DNA from: Corynebacterium falsenii
Lineage (GTDB): Bacteria; Actinomycetota; Actinomycetes; Mycobacteriales; Mycobacteriaceae
Assembly: GCA_001054945.1 (NCBI GenBank)
Contig: JVKJ01000004.1
Location: forward strand, 124,001 to 188,000
Direction: 5' to 3'
DNA length: 64,000 nucleotides
The number at the start of each line of letters is the position of its first letter. Positions within the stretch are counted from its first letter, which is position 1. This document shows positions 27,442 through 36,394 of the stretch, in pieces. The position numbers and the translations under genes are program-made. The notes beneath the pieces were generated by a model. The model saw only the letters and a program-made list of their open reading frames with translations. It was not told the origin of the DNA and searched no databases.

Positions 27442-27637
27442 GTTTACCTCTTAAGTTGCAGCAGATATCGTTTTGCACACACCAGGCTGATTTCAGGATC
27501 CTTAGTCGGAAAATTCAGTCTTTACCTCGAAGCATTTCGTTGCATTTAATTGATACGGAAACATCCCACAACCTTGGCCCAGTTCCTACGATGATCTTCT
27601 GCGCAGCAGTGACACCAAAGCGTGCCCCGTCGACATG

Positions 27638-28861
27638 CTAAGCAGTGGTCGACTTTCGCACGCCTACCTTATCCACTGCCGTCTGGGAGCGCTCTCTCGC
27701 TTCCTGAATTGTCTCAGCGGTGGAGACAGCCACGCCCAGGCGCCGGCGCTTATAGCTGACGGGCTTTCCAAACAGGCGGACATCTGTTTCTGGAACGGAC
27801 AGCGCAGCGGACAGCCCGGTGAATTCGATATCAGTATCGCGCGCGTCAATACCGTAAATCACCGCGGACGCGCCTGGGCTGACCAGGGTGGTGTCAATCG
27901 GCAGCCCCAAGATGGCACGGGCATGCAGGTCGAACTCGTTGAATCGCTGTGTCGCCATGGTGACCATCCCCGTATCGTGCGGGCGAGGGCTCACCTCAGA
28001 GAAGAAAACGTCATCCCCCTTGATGAACAGCTCCACCCCGAATACCCCGCGCCCGCCCAAAGCGTTGGTGATGCGGGCTGCGACGGACCGGGCGTTATCC
28101 AGAGCTGCGTCCGACATAGGTGCGGGCTGCCAGCTTTCCACGTAGTCGCCATTGTCCTGGCGATGCCCGATCGGCTCGCAGAACCACGTGGCTTCCTTAC
28201 CGGTCTCCGGATCCAGCGAGCGAACGGTCAGCATCGTGACCTCGTAGTCGAAGGGGATGAATTGCTCCACGATCACCCGATTGTTCATCACCCGTCCCCC
28301 GTGCATCGCGTGATTCCACGCGGCTTCCAGCTCCGACTCGTCCCCCACATAACTTTGCCCTTTACCGGAACTGCTCATGACCGGTTTGATCACGCACGGG
28401 TAGCCCACCGCATCAACGGCGTCATACAACTCCTCCAGGGTGGAAGCGAAACGGTGGGCACTATTGGGAAGCCCCAGTTCCTCGTGCGCGAGGGTGCGAA
28501 TCCCCTCCCGGTTCATGGTCAGCCGAGTGGCTTTCGCCGTGGGAACCACGGTCGTGAGCTGCTCATCTTCCAATCGCTGCAGCTCCTCGGTGGCCAAAGC
28601 CTCGATCTCCGGAACGACAAAGTCCGGGCGAACCTCCTTGACCAACGCGCGAATATCCTCCGCACTGGTCATATCCGCAACATGTGCCTTGTGCGCCACA
28701 TGATGTGCAGGGGCGCCGACGTAGCGATCCACGGCGTGCACCTCTGCCCCCAGGCGCTGCAGGGAAATGGCGAGTTCCCTGCCCAATTCCCCGGATCCCA
28801 GGATCAGGACCTTCGTTGCGGTGGGGGTCAACGGGGTGCCAATAGCTTCTGGAATGTACAT
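27638..28861 (-). CDS. purT: Formate-dependent GAR transformylase PurT
   Basis: 407 residues, usual length about 390-400. The N-terminal Rossmann-like motif is [12 protein letters not shown] (19-30). ATP-grasp features follow: [14 protein letters not shown] and [22 protein letters not shown]. PurT uses formate and ATP to make formyl-GAR in purine synthesis, a folate-independent alternative to PurN. It stands alone between the pentapeptide gene and the esterase; purA lies 10 kb away. Confidence 0.94.
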   Translation of the reverse strand: MYIPEAIGTPLTPTATKVLILGSGELGRELAISLQRLGAEVHAVDRYVGAPAHHVAHKAHVADMTSAEDIRALVKEVRPDFVVPEIEALATEELQRLEDEQLTTVVPTAKATRLTMNREGIRTLAHEELGLPNSAHRFASTLEELYDAVDAVGYPCVIKPVMSSSGKGQSYVGDESELEAAWNHAMHGGRVMNNRVIVEQFIPFDYEVTMLTVRSLDPETGKEATWFCEPIGHRQDNGDYVESWQPAPMSDAALDNARSVAARITNALGGRGVFGVELFIKGDDVFFSEVSPRPHDTGMVTMATQRFNEFDLHARAILGLPIDTTLVSPGASAVIYGIDARDTDIEFTGLSAALSVPETDVRLFGKPVSYKRRRLGVAVSTAETIQEARERSQTAVDKVGVRKSTTA

Positions 28862-28967
28862 GGCTCGCCATACTACTCACACCGCCAGGCAATCAGCAGG
28901 TCGAGCACTAGGCCACGCCGAGGCAGTAGCCACCGCAATCACAGCAACTGCACGGGGCGATCGGAAC

Positions 28968-30419
28968 TCAGACCTCGTCCGGATGCTCGCCGTCAAAGTA
29001 CAGTTCCAGGACGTCCTCCGGCGGGTGCTCGAAGTGCCCCCGCGCACCGTGGCGCGCGAATTCAGCCCAGGTGTGGCGCAGAGCCCGGCCCTTTTCCACC
29101 ACTTCAGCATAAGTCGACCCCTTCAGCAGCACGGAGTTTTCCGCCATGTGCCGCGTGGGGAACAGCAGCGGCAACTCGGCTGTGTGGCCCGCCGCCCACG
29201 GATTCCCTCGCGGCCCCCAGTTCATCTGGAAGTTGATGATTTTGCCACCGCGTTCTCTGTAGCGATCAGAAAACTCGTTGATCGGCTTGTGATAGATCTT
29301 CGGCTCGTACTTGGCGCGGATTTTTGCGTCGACGATGTAGCGTGCCGCCGCGAAACTGATCATTCTGCGCAGTCCCCGCATGGACAGCGCCGCGAAGGCC
29401 ATCTCTCGTCGGTTCCATCCAATGAGCAAGTCCACGTGCTTCGCTGCCCGGCCGAGAGCTACCGCGGCCTGTGATTCCGGAGGCAGCGGGTACTGCCCCC
29501 ACTGCAAGCCCAAGGGAATGATGCTTGTCCTGCGGTAGTGGCTCGCCGCCGCCCGCACGCTGGGTTCCCACCCCAGAATTTCCTCAGTGCTGGCATCCAG
29601 GGGGATCTCCGCGGCAATTTCCAGCATCGCCTCATACATCGCATCCCGCCGGAACATCGCCCCACCTGGCCAGGAGTCCATGATCGCCCGGTGGAACTGC
29701 GCGTTCGGACCGCTGACCGTCACGCCCTCGGAGACCATGAGGGCCGCCACCATGTCCGCTCCCACCGATTCACCGAACAATGTGATGTTGTCCGTGTCAC
29801 CTCCAAAGGAAGCGATGTTGCGCTTGACCCAGCGCAGCGCGGACTTCACATCCAGCAGGGCGAGGTTCGGGGTGCGCCCGGAAGGCTTGCCATTGCGCAT
29901 TGGGCCGCCGAGGAGACCAAAAAGCCCCAGGCGGTACGTGATGCTCACGATGATGATGCCCTGCTCCTCTGCCCACAACCGCGGGTCGTACAGTGGCGAG
30001 TCCCCCGCGCCAGAGACAAACGACCCGCCGTGGATCCACACCACCACCGGCATCGGCGACTGGTTACCGCTTCCACCGCGGGGCACGGTCACACTGAGGT
30101 TTTGGCAGTCTTCGCTGAACTCCAAGCCCTCGAGCATCCCTGGCCACGCGCCCGGGTGGCTGCTCTTTCGAATCTGGGGGCACGCCGGGCTTGGTGTCAC
30201 TGCTTCCACGACCGTCTCCGGCGAACCCTTCACATCCACCGGGCGCCCATTGCGCTTGGCTCGGGCGTAGGGGATGCCGAGTGCCCGATCCACTCCCCCG
30301 TCCCGAAGCCCGATGATCTCACCGGCCGGGCACACCCATCGCGGCCGTTGCTCCATCGACGAATGTTCATCGAGCCCGTCAGCTGGGGATTGGTCTGTGG
30401 AAGGTCGGTTACGCTTCAT
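28968..30419 (-). CDS. Type B carboxylesterase
   Basis: 483 residues of the alpha/beta-hydrolase carboxylesterase B family. Visible are the N-terminal GIPYARAKRNG stretch, the oxyanion loop WIHGGSFVSGAG, and the nucleophile elbow GESVGADM near residue 215. A His near the C-terminus in the family position completes the triad. No signal peptide is present, so it is cytoplasmic. The natural substrate is unknown; relatives hydrolyse p-nitrobenzyl or carboxylic esters. The 227 bp upstream (30420-30646) contain nothing recognisable. Confidence 0.88.
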   Translation of the reverse strand: MKRNRPSTDQSPADGLDEHSSMEQRPRWVCPAGEIIGLRDGGVDRALGIPYARAKRNGRPVDVKGSPETVVEAVTPSPACPQIRKSSHPGAWPGMLEGLEFSEDCQNLSVTVPRGGSGNQSPMPVVVWIHGGSFVSGAGDSPLYDPRLWAEEQGIIIVSITYRLGLFGLLGGPMRNGKPSGRTPNLALLDVKSALRWVKRNIASFGGDTDNITLFGESVGADMVAALMVSEGVTVSGPNAQFHRAIMDSWPGGAMFRRDAMYEAMLEIAAEIPLDASTEEILGWEPSVRAAASHYRRTSIIPLGLQWGQYPLPPESQAAVALGRAAKHVDLLIGWNRREMAFAALSMRGLRRMISFAAARYIVDAKIRAKYEPKIYHKPINEFSDRYRERGGKIINFQMNWGPRGNPWAAGHTAELPLLFPTRHMAENSVLLKGSTYAEVVEKGRALRHTWAEFARHGARGHFEHPPEDVLELYFDGEHPDEV

Positions 30420-30646
30420 AGTCTTTTCAGGGGGTTGAGTGCGATCGAAGGGGATCGGCGAGGACCCGTGATGATCACTTTTCTACCAACATTTTCGAAT
30501 CTCCGTATTTCACCATGCTTTTCCGCTACGGGGTTGTAACGCTTCGGTAAAGACCGTCGATTTGAGGTAGTGAACAGAGTCTCGCCGCCGACTACTGGAC
30601 TCTGAGTTCGGCTACACACCGACATCTCCCGCGCCATCCAGCGGTC

Positions 30647-31804
30647 TCACTCACCGCACACGGTGGCGCAATCACTCACCGCCCCCGCAAAGTTGGCATC
30701 GTGGCAGGTCCACAACACTGCGGGGGTTTCGACATCTCCTACCTCCAGCCCATGCTGAGCTAAGGCGAGGTGATATTCGCCCGCTGCATACCGATGCATG
30801 GCCTCTGCCAGCCAGCGGTACCCTTCCCCATCGAGCCCGACGGTGGGTTCATCCAGCAGGAGGGTCTGCGGCCCACGCACCATCGCAGCGGCCACAAGCA
30901 CTAGCCTGCGCACCGAGCTCGGAACATCGAGCGGATGCGTCTCCGCCCAACGCTCCAGCCCCATCCAACGCAGGACCACCTCTGCGTGGTCCCGGCTGGC
31001 CCCCACTGCCAACTCCCGGGCCACAGTCCGCTGGGTCACCGCCTGATCCATCGCGGTCGGCGCCCACCCCATCGTGCCCGTCTCCACGCGCCCGCGATAC
31101 GGAACCAACCCCATGGCCGCCAGGAACGCCGTGGTCTTTCCACTCCCATTGGGGCCAGCCAGGTGGGTCACCCATCCGCCCTTCGCCTCCAGGTTGATGG
31201 GTCCGATAGTTGTGGACGCATAGCTCACCTGCACATCCTGCATCACCAGATGTTCAGCGCCGGGCTGTGGAGTCCGCCGGCTCGGGAGCGGTACCGGTGG
31301 GACCTGAGCTTCAACCAGCTCGTTGTGGTTGAGGAGCTGGTGGTGCTTCGCAGTGGCGTCCGAAATGAGTGACGCCACCCGGTCGTACACGGTGACATCC
31401 CCCTCGAACCTCTCAAGCACCTCGCGCAAGGTGTGCGCGGCGGCAGTGTCCAAGCCATCGAGCGGGCAATCCAAAACCAGAGAACTGGGGGCCGTGAGAA
31501 GTGCCGCGGCGATGGCCAACCGGCGAGTTTGCCCCGTGGACAGGGTGGTGGGGTCCTGCTGAGCCTGCTGCTCCAACCCCCATTGCTGCAGGGCGTGGCG
31601 GACTCGATCGAGCATCTGCTCGCGCGGGACGCCGCGCTGTTCCATGCCCACCGCGAGTTCCTCCTCGACGGTGTTTCGCAGCAGTGTGACGTGCGCGGCG
31701 GCATCGTTGCCCACCCAGGCTGCGCCGGTGCGCTCCGCCGTTGTCCACGCGTGGGTGGACAGGCCTCCGCCGCTGCGGGACCACACGAGATTGTTCAGGG
31801 GCAT
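30647..31804 (-). CDS. ECF transporter fused ATPase with one degenerate half
   Basis: 385 residues: two ABC nucleotide-binding halves in one chain. The first half lacks a Walker A motif altogether; it begins around where the Q-loop should be. It keeps a good signature LSTGQ (88-92), but its Walker B reads LVLDCP (109-114), with Cys in place of the catalytic Glu. The second half has a full Walker A GPNGSGKTT (216-224) and Walker B LLLDEP (314-319), but its signature is VPSSVRR (293-299). One composite ATP site (Walker A of half 2 with signature of half 1) remains. It works with the T and S components encoded upstream. The substrate is unknown. Confidence 0.85.
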   Translation of the reverse strand: MPLNNLVWSRSGGGLSTHAWTTAERTGAAWVGNDAAAHVTLLRNTVEEELAVGMEQRGVPREQMLDRVRHALQQWGLEQQAQQDPTTLSTGQTRRLAIAAALLTAPSSLVLDCPLDGLDTAAAHTLREVLERFEGDVTVYDRVASLISDATAKHHQLLNHNELVEAQVPPVPLPSRRTPQPGAEHLVMQDVQVSYASTTIGPINLEAKGGWVTHLAGPNGSGKTTAFLAAMGLVPYRGRVETGTMGWAPTAMDQAVTQRTVARELAVGASRDHAEVVLRWMGLERWAETHPLDVPSSVRRLVLVAAAMVRGPQTLLLDEPTVGLDGEGYRWLAEAMHRYAAGEYHLALAQHGLEVGDVETPAVLWTCHDANFAGAVSDCATVCGE

Positions 31805-31869
31805 GGGGACAATTCTGGCATGAAAGGGAAGGTGATTAGGCTGCGCGCCTTGAGGGTTGCCCGCGGCTG

Positions 31870-32631
31870 TCAGCGGGTGAGGAAGTACGCCATTGCTGCG
31901 ATCGTGGCCACCACTGCAATGAGTCGCACGGCGCGCTCGGCAGCGGTATCAGCCACCGGGTAGAGGATCGTGCGTGGGCCGGGTTCGCCGATCCCGGTCC
32001 GCTGCAGGGGGCGCGCACGCTGTGAAGCATCATCAACCAGGCCCACGATGACCGGCATCACGAGCGCTAACCGCCCGCGGATGCCCCGAAGGTCCACGCC
32101 GCGGGTCAGGTAGACACGGCGGATGTCGCGCACCCGCGCCCGCGCCATGGGCAGCAGGCGCACTGTGGAACCGATGACATAGACAAGCCGCGCCGGGATC
32201 CGGGTCTGCAGCGCCCGCATCAGCGCGTCCACGTTCACCAAGGACCCGAACACCAGGCCCACACACGCCGCCGCGATGATGCGCAGCGTGAGTTCCAAAG
32301 CGATTTCCATGCCGTCCCGGGTAAAGATCCACCACCCGGTCTCCTGGCCGAAAGGCCCATACATCAGGCTAAAACCTACGAATGAGGGCACAGCCAGAGC
32401 CAACGCAGCGAGGAAAGCACGCTGGGTCGAGCGCGCTTGTGCTCGCGTGTCACCACCATTCGTCGTATTGGGGGCGGAATTGGGAGGGCGACCAGCGTGG
32501 CGTCCCCAAGAGGTGGCCAGCACCACCAGACCTGCGCACCCCACGGCACCCACCGAGACCCACGGGGAGTTCGCGGTGAGGACGAGCACCACCCCGCACG
32601 CAGCGAGGGTCAGCGGAGTGAAAGGATTCAT
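31870..32631 (-). CDS. ECF transporter transmembrane (T) component
   Basis: 253 residues with about five membrane helices and the cytoplasmic coupling region of EcfT proteins. Two Ala-Arg type coupling motifs appear as MARARVRD and YLTRGVDLRGIRG in the second half. A polar insertion rich in Asn and Thr follows TM2 (about 45-70). It couples ATP hydrolysis by the fused ATPase to the S component encoded 10 bp upstream. Gene order S-T-A on one strand resembles YkoE-YkoC-YkoD vitamin uptake systems, but that match is by organisation only. Confidence 0.85.
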   Translation of the reverse strand: MNPFTPLTLAACGVVLVLTANSPWVSVGAVGCAGLVVLATSWGRHAGRPPNSAPNTTNGGDTRAQARSTQRAFLAALALAVPSFVGFSLMYGPFGQETGWWIFTRDGMEIALELTLRIIAAACVGLVFGSLVNVDALMRALQTRIPARLVYVIGSTVRLLPMARARVRDIRRVYLTRGVDLRGIRGRLALVMPVIVGLVDDASQRARPLQRTGIGEPGPRTILYPVADTAAERAVRLIAVVATIAAMAYFLTR

Positions 32632-32641
32632 CTCCTGCAGG

Positions 32642-33484
32642 CTAGCTTCGTGGCGCCCGGCTTGACGGCTCTGCGGGCGCGAAGGTCCGACGCGCGCGCA
32701 TCGGAAGGGCGCGGATCACCAACCACACGATGGTGAAAACGATGACCTTATCCAGCGGATCCGAGGTCCAGGACTGCAGGAATACGGCCTGCATTGGGTT
32801 GGCTCCCAGGGAGCGATAGGCGGTGACCAGCAACCCGGTGCCCGTCCCGGCAGTACCACCGAAGATGAAGCTAGCGATCGGCGCGGACAACAGGGCGGTA
32901 ATGAACCCGACGACCAGCGCCGCCAGAGCTATGCGCCACCAGCTGGCTCCCCACCAGCGGCGGAGCACACCGGCTGCGATGCCCACGAAGGCGTATGCCG
33001 CTGCGAAGGGAACCACGGTGGGATTGAACGTCCCCCACAGCAGCGCGGAAAGTACGCCCGTGGTCATCCCCGCCCATGGGCCCGCCAGCGCGCCAACCAG
33101 GACTGTTCCGATGGAATCCACATACAGCGGTAGGGGCAGTCCCATGGTGCCGATGATCTGCCCCAAGATGATGTTCAGGGCAAGAGCAACCGGCATGAGC
33201 GTCAGGATTCGCACCGGAAGGCGCGGGACCACGGCGACGAGGGCGAGGATGGCTGGAAGTGTGAAACCCACCAAGGCCAGGGTGGAACTGCGGGAGTTCG
33301 CGAGGGAAGACCAGTCGGTATCCCCGGGCTGGGTCACGACCAAGAAAATCCACGTGGCGACGATGAACGCTCCCGCTACGATGAGCAGCGCTCGCGCGCG
33401 CATGGGCAGCGGGATGGCGGGAGGTTCGGAATGAGCGGGTGCGGCGGGCTGGGCGGGCTCCGCGCGTGTGAGGTGATCGGGCAT
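32642..33484 (-). CDS. ECF transporter substrate-binding (S) component
   Basis: 280 residues: a ~30-residue Pro/Ala-rich cytoplasmic N-terminus, then six to seven membrane helices. The stretch LPLYVDSIGTVLVGALAGPWAG is characteristic of small-molecule ECF S components. S components bind a vitamin or its precursor on the outside. The substrate cannot be read from the sequence; no thiamine, cobalamin or riboflavin riboswitch was recognised upstream. ATG 33484 is preceded by CAGGATTTTT on the minus strand, a modest ribosome site. Confidence 0.8.
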   Translation of the reverse strand: MPDHLTRAEPAQPAAPAHSEPPAIPLPMRARALLIVAGAFIVATWIFLVVTQPGDTDWSSLANSRSSTLALVGFTLPAILALVAVVPRLPVRILTLMPVALALNIILGQIIGTMGLPLPLYVDSIGTVLVGALAGPWAGMTTGVLSALLWGTFNPTVVPFAAAYAFVGIAAGVLRRWWGASWWRIALAALVVGFITALLSAPIASFIFGGTAGTGTGLLVTAYRSLGANPMQAVFLQSWTSDPLDKVIVFTIVWLVIRALPMRARRTFAPAEPSSRAPRS

Positions 33485-33925
33485 AAAAATCCTGAGAGTC
33501 CTGGTAGAGGGACGATTACCCCTATGTCACCTCGGGGTTTAATAGTCGCTTTCATAGTGCCGGACGCTCGCGGACGCGGTCAAGTTGTGCACGCTGGGGA
33601 GACATGTCCCGCACTTCGCTGCGGGTGGTGATGGGCCGCCGGGGACGGCATTTTGGGCGATCCACTTGACAGACCAAGCTGTCTAGTCCATTGTTGTTTT
33701 CAAGCAACCGGTTCATGCGACGCAATTCACCTTCTGGAGCCCCGGGTAGGGTGTGACCTGCATGAACGTTTCCGGATAGCGAGGACTCACCGGGGCACAC
33801 GTGCGTCCATTTCTGTACCGCTTGGTTCACTGCAATGGCGCGCTTCCCCGAGCTTCCCCCGACCCGACGAAACAGCCGGTTGGCAGCACAAATACCATCC
33901 ACGCAACAAAAGAGGAACAGCTCTC
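33485..33925. other. Divergent intergenic region between ECF S gene and metE
   Basis: 441 bp without a coding region. It contains a short inverted repeat ACCCC/GGGGT at 33518-33538, in the leader of the ECF S gene, and the McbR-type operator of metE at 33670-33685. No cobalamin-riboswitch box was found, although metE is often under one in actinobacteria. The metE transcript could carry a leader of more than 200 bases; I see no leader peptide. Confidence 0.6.
33666..33685 (+). promoter_or_regulatory. metE -35 box overlapped by McbR-type operator
   Basis: TTGACA at 33666-33671 is a perfect -35 hexamer. The operator CAGAC-CAAGCT-GTCTA (33670-33685) starts inside it and differs from TAGAC-N6-GTCTA by one base. 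Bound repressor would cover the -35 and spacer. A weak -10 (CATTGT) lies 17 bp downstream. metE is a McbR target in C. glutamicum. Confidence 0.7.
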
Positions 33926-36265
33926 ATGACTTCTTCGCCTGCCTCACCGCAGTCCGAGCCCAGCCGCTCGGCCCACTTCAGCGCCACCATCGCGGGTGTC
34001 CCACGCATCGGCCCCGGGCGCGAGCTGAAGAAGGCGCTGGAAAAGTACTGGCGGGACCCCTCCCAGGGCCGCGCCCTCGCCACCACCGCCACGCGCCTGG
34101 TCAATGACTACTCCGATGGAGTCGCCGCCGCAGGGATCGACGCGGTCCCCTTCGCTGGGCGTTCCTTTTATGACGCCGTCCTGGACACCTCCGCCCTGCT
34201 CGGCGCGCTCCCAGAGCGAGTTGCCGACATTCCAGACCACAGCAACGACGGCCTGCCTCCGTTCATCGATCGCCTGTTTGCTGCCGCCCGTGGCACCGCG
34301 GAGCTGCCGGCCAGCGCGATGACGAAGTGGTTCGACACGAATTACCACTACATCGTCCCGGAGCTGTCTGCCGATTCCGAGTTCCGCCTGGAGGATGGCG
34401 CTTGGCTGGAGGACATCCGAGACCAGGTCAAGCGCCTGGGCACCAAGGTGCGCCCAGTGCTCGTCGGTCCGCTGACGTACCTCGCGCTGTCCCGCACCAC
34501 GGATGGATCCAATCCGCTGGACCACTTGGAGGAGGTTTTCGATGCCTACGCCCGTCTGCTGCCGCGCATCGCCGATCGGGGCGTGGAGTGGGTTCAGTTC
34601 GAAGAGCCTTACTTGGTTACCGATGTGGACGACGAGCTGCTGAAGCGCACCGCCGAGGGTTACCGTAAGCTCGCGGCGGCCACGGAGCTGAATCTCCTGG
34701 TTCAGACGTATTACGGCGATGGCAACCAAGCTATCAACACCCTCAGCGGCACGGGTGTCAAGGCGTTCGGCGTGGACGTGGTCTACGGCAAGGCCGACCT
34801 GCCTGCGTGGACGGGGCAGGAGCTGCTGGTTGTTGGCGTCGTAGACGGTCGGAACGTGTGGCGCACGGACCTGGACCGCGCCCTGCGGACCTTGACCCAG
34901 CTGGCGGAGCGCGGGCCTGTCGCGGTGAGCACCAGCTGTTCGCTTCTGCACGTGCCCTACAGCCTGAAGCGCGAAAACTCGATCAATGAGGAGCTTCGCA
35001 CATGGCTGGCCTTCGGCGAGGAGAAGATCGCGGAGGTGGCCCTGCTCAACCGGGCACTGCGCGCGCAGCTCGACGGCGAAGAGCTCAACGCAGAGGATCA
35101 ACAGGACTGGAACGATGCCGCCCAGGCTGTGGAATCTCGCCGGAACTCCGAGCTGACCCATAACTCCGCCGTCCGTGAGCGCCAAGATGCGATCACGGCA
35201 GAGGATCGTCGGCGCGGCCCCATTGACGAGCGGCGCGCCGTGCAGGCAGAGGCGCTGGGGCTGCCACCACTGCCCACGACCACAATCGGCTCTTTCCCGC
35301 AGACGACCCAGATCCGACAAGCTCGGGCGAAGCTGCGCAAGGGTGAGCTGAGCGAGGATCAGTACACCCAGGCGATGAAGGACGAAATTGCGGACACGAT
35401 CGCCCGACAGGAACAGCTGGGTCTGGACGTGCTCGTCCACGGCGAGCCCGAGCGCAATGACATGGTCCAGTACTTCAGCGAACAATTGGAGGGCTACCAG
35501 TCCACCGAGCACGCGTGGGTGCAGTCCTACGGCTCCCGCTGCGTACGTCCTCCGATCCTCTTCGGCGATGTGGTCCGCCCACACGCGATGACCGTGGATT
35601 GGTTCCGCGAGGCCCAGAAGCACACGGACAAGCCGGTCAAGGGCATGCTGACGGGGCCCGTGACCATGCTCGCGTGGAGCTTCGTGCGCGATGATCAGCC
35701 CCTGGGCGTGACGGCCGACCAGGTGGCCCTGGCGCTGCGGGATGAGATCTCCGACCTGGTGGATGCCGGTGCGAAGATCGTGCAGGTCGACGAGCCCGCG
35801 ATCCGCGAACTGCTGCCACTGCGCAAGGCTGATCAGCCCTCCTACCTGGAGTGGGCTGTGGGAGCCTTCCGCCTGGCCACGTCCGGGGTTGAAGCGAAGA
35901 CTCAGATCCACACGCACATGTGCTACTCCGAGTTCAACGAGCTGATCGGCACCGTCGGCGACCTGGACGCGGACGTGACCTCCATCGAGGCCGCACGAAA
36001 CGGCATGCAGGTCCTGTCGGCGCTGAAGGATGCCGGATACGAACTTGGCGTGGGCCCAGGCGTGTGGGACATCCACTCACCTCGCGTTCCCAAGCAAAAC
36101 GAGGTCGACCAGCTGCTCTCCGATGCGTTGGATTCCGTCGATCCGTCCCTGCTGTGGGTCAACCCAGACTGTGGGTTGAAGACCCGTGGTTGGGAGGAGA
36201 CCACCGCCAGCCTGCAGGTGCTGGTCGCCGCCGCGAAGAATGCCCGGGAGAAGGCACAGGCCTAA
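33926..36265 (+). CDS. metE: Cobalamin-independent methionine synthase MetE
   Basis: 779 residues from ATG 33926, preceded by AGAGGAAC; an in-frame upstream extension lacks a ribosome site and family similarity. The N-terminal domain opens with ATIAGVPRIGPGRELKKALE. The C-terminal domain holds the zinc and homocysteine site: HTHMCYSEF (His and Cys ligands), and NPDCGLKTRGW (distal Cys ligand), with the Glu ligand between. It transfers a methyl group from methyltetrahydrofolate polyglutamate to homocysteine. Control by the McbR-type site ties it to the sulfur genes at 12-25 kb. Confidence 0.96.
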   Translation: MTSSPASPQSEPSRSAHFSATIAGVPRIGPGRELKKALEKYWRDPSQGRALATTATRLVNDYSDGVAAAGIDAVPFAGRSFYDAVLDTSALLGALPERVADIPDHSNDGLPPFIDRLFAAARGTAELPASAMTKWFDTNYHYIVPELSADSEFRLEDGAWLEDIRDQVKRLGTKVRPVLVGPLTYLALSRTTDGSNPLDHLEEVFDAYARLLPRIADRGVEWVQFEEPYLVTDVDDELLKRTAEGYRKLAAATELNLLVQTYYGDGNQAINTLSGTGVKAFGVDVVYGKADLPAWTGQELLVVGVVDGRNVWRTDLDRALRTLTQLAERGPVAVSTSCSLLHVPYSLKRENSINEELRTWLAFGEEKIAEVALLNRALRAQLDGEELNAEDQQDWNDAAQAVESRRNSELTHNSAVRERQDAITAEDRRRGPIDERRAVQAEALGLPPLPTTTIGSFPQTTQIRQARAKLRKGELSEDQYTQAMKDEIADTIARQEQLGLDVLVHGEPERNDMVQYFSEQLEGYQSTEHAWVQSYGSRCVRPPILFGDVVRPHAMTVDWFREAQKHTDKPVKGMLTGPVTMLAWSFVRDDQPLGVTADQVALALRDEISDLVDAGAKIVQVDEPAIRELLPLRKADQPSYLEWAVGAFRLATSGVEAKTQIHTHMCYSEFNELIGTVGDLDADVTSIEAARNGMQVLSALKDAGYELGVGPGVWDIHSPRVPKQNEVDQLLSDALDSVDPSLLWVNPDCGLKTRGWEETTASLQVLVAAAKNAREKAQA

Positions 36266-36308
36266 CTCCGATTACGCCCCTCACTTAATTTTCATCGCAA
36301 AAGATTAC

Positions 36309-36350
36309 AGAGCCCGCCACATCGCAGGTGGCGGGCTCTGTCTTCGTTTT
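36309..36350 (+). terminator. Rho-independent terminator of metE
   Basis: A perfect 12-bp stem (36309-36320 with 36328-36339, AGAGCCCGCCAC and complement) with a 7-base loop, followed by GTCTTCGTTTT. It lies 44 bp after the metE stop and before the convergent nucleoside hydrolase gene, which it may also insulate. Confidence 0.85.
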
Positions 36351-36394
36351 GATAGTTTCCGGCTCCGACATTTTCTAGTCGATGCAGCCTGCTG

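Noticed and set aside
26825-27454. Open frame antisense to the pentapeptide-repeat gene
   Set aside because: Mirror of the repeats in the complementary frame; basic, repetitive and without a start signal.
30416-30637. Possible small gene upstream of the esterase
   Set aside because: Serine/arginine-rich frame with no start signal; treated as non-coding intergenic DNA.
33485-33600. Vitamin riboswitch in front of the ECF S gene
   Set aside because: A small ACCCC/GGGGT hairpin is present, but none of the conserved TPP, FMN or cobalamin cores could be matched.
33540-33925. Cobalamin riboswitch in front of metE
   Set aside because: No B12 box (GCCACTG-like) and no multi-stem core seen.
33944-36076. 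Open frame of about 710 codons antisense to metE
   Set aside because: Codon-phase shadow of a high-GC gene; the sequence shows no family motif and metE on the other strand is unmistakable.
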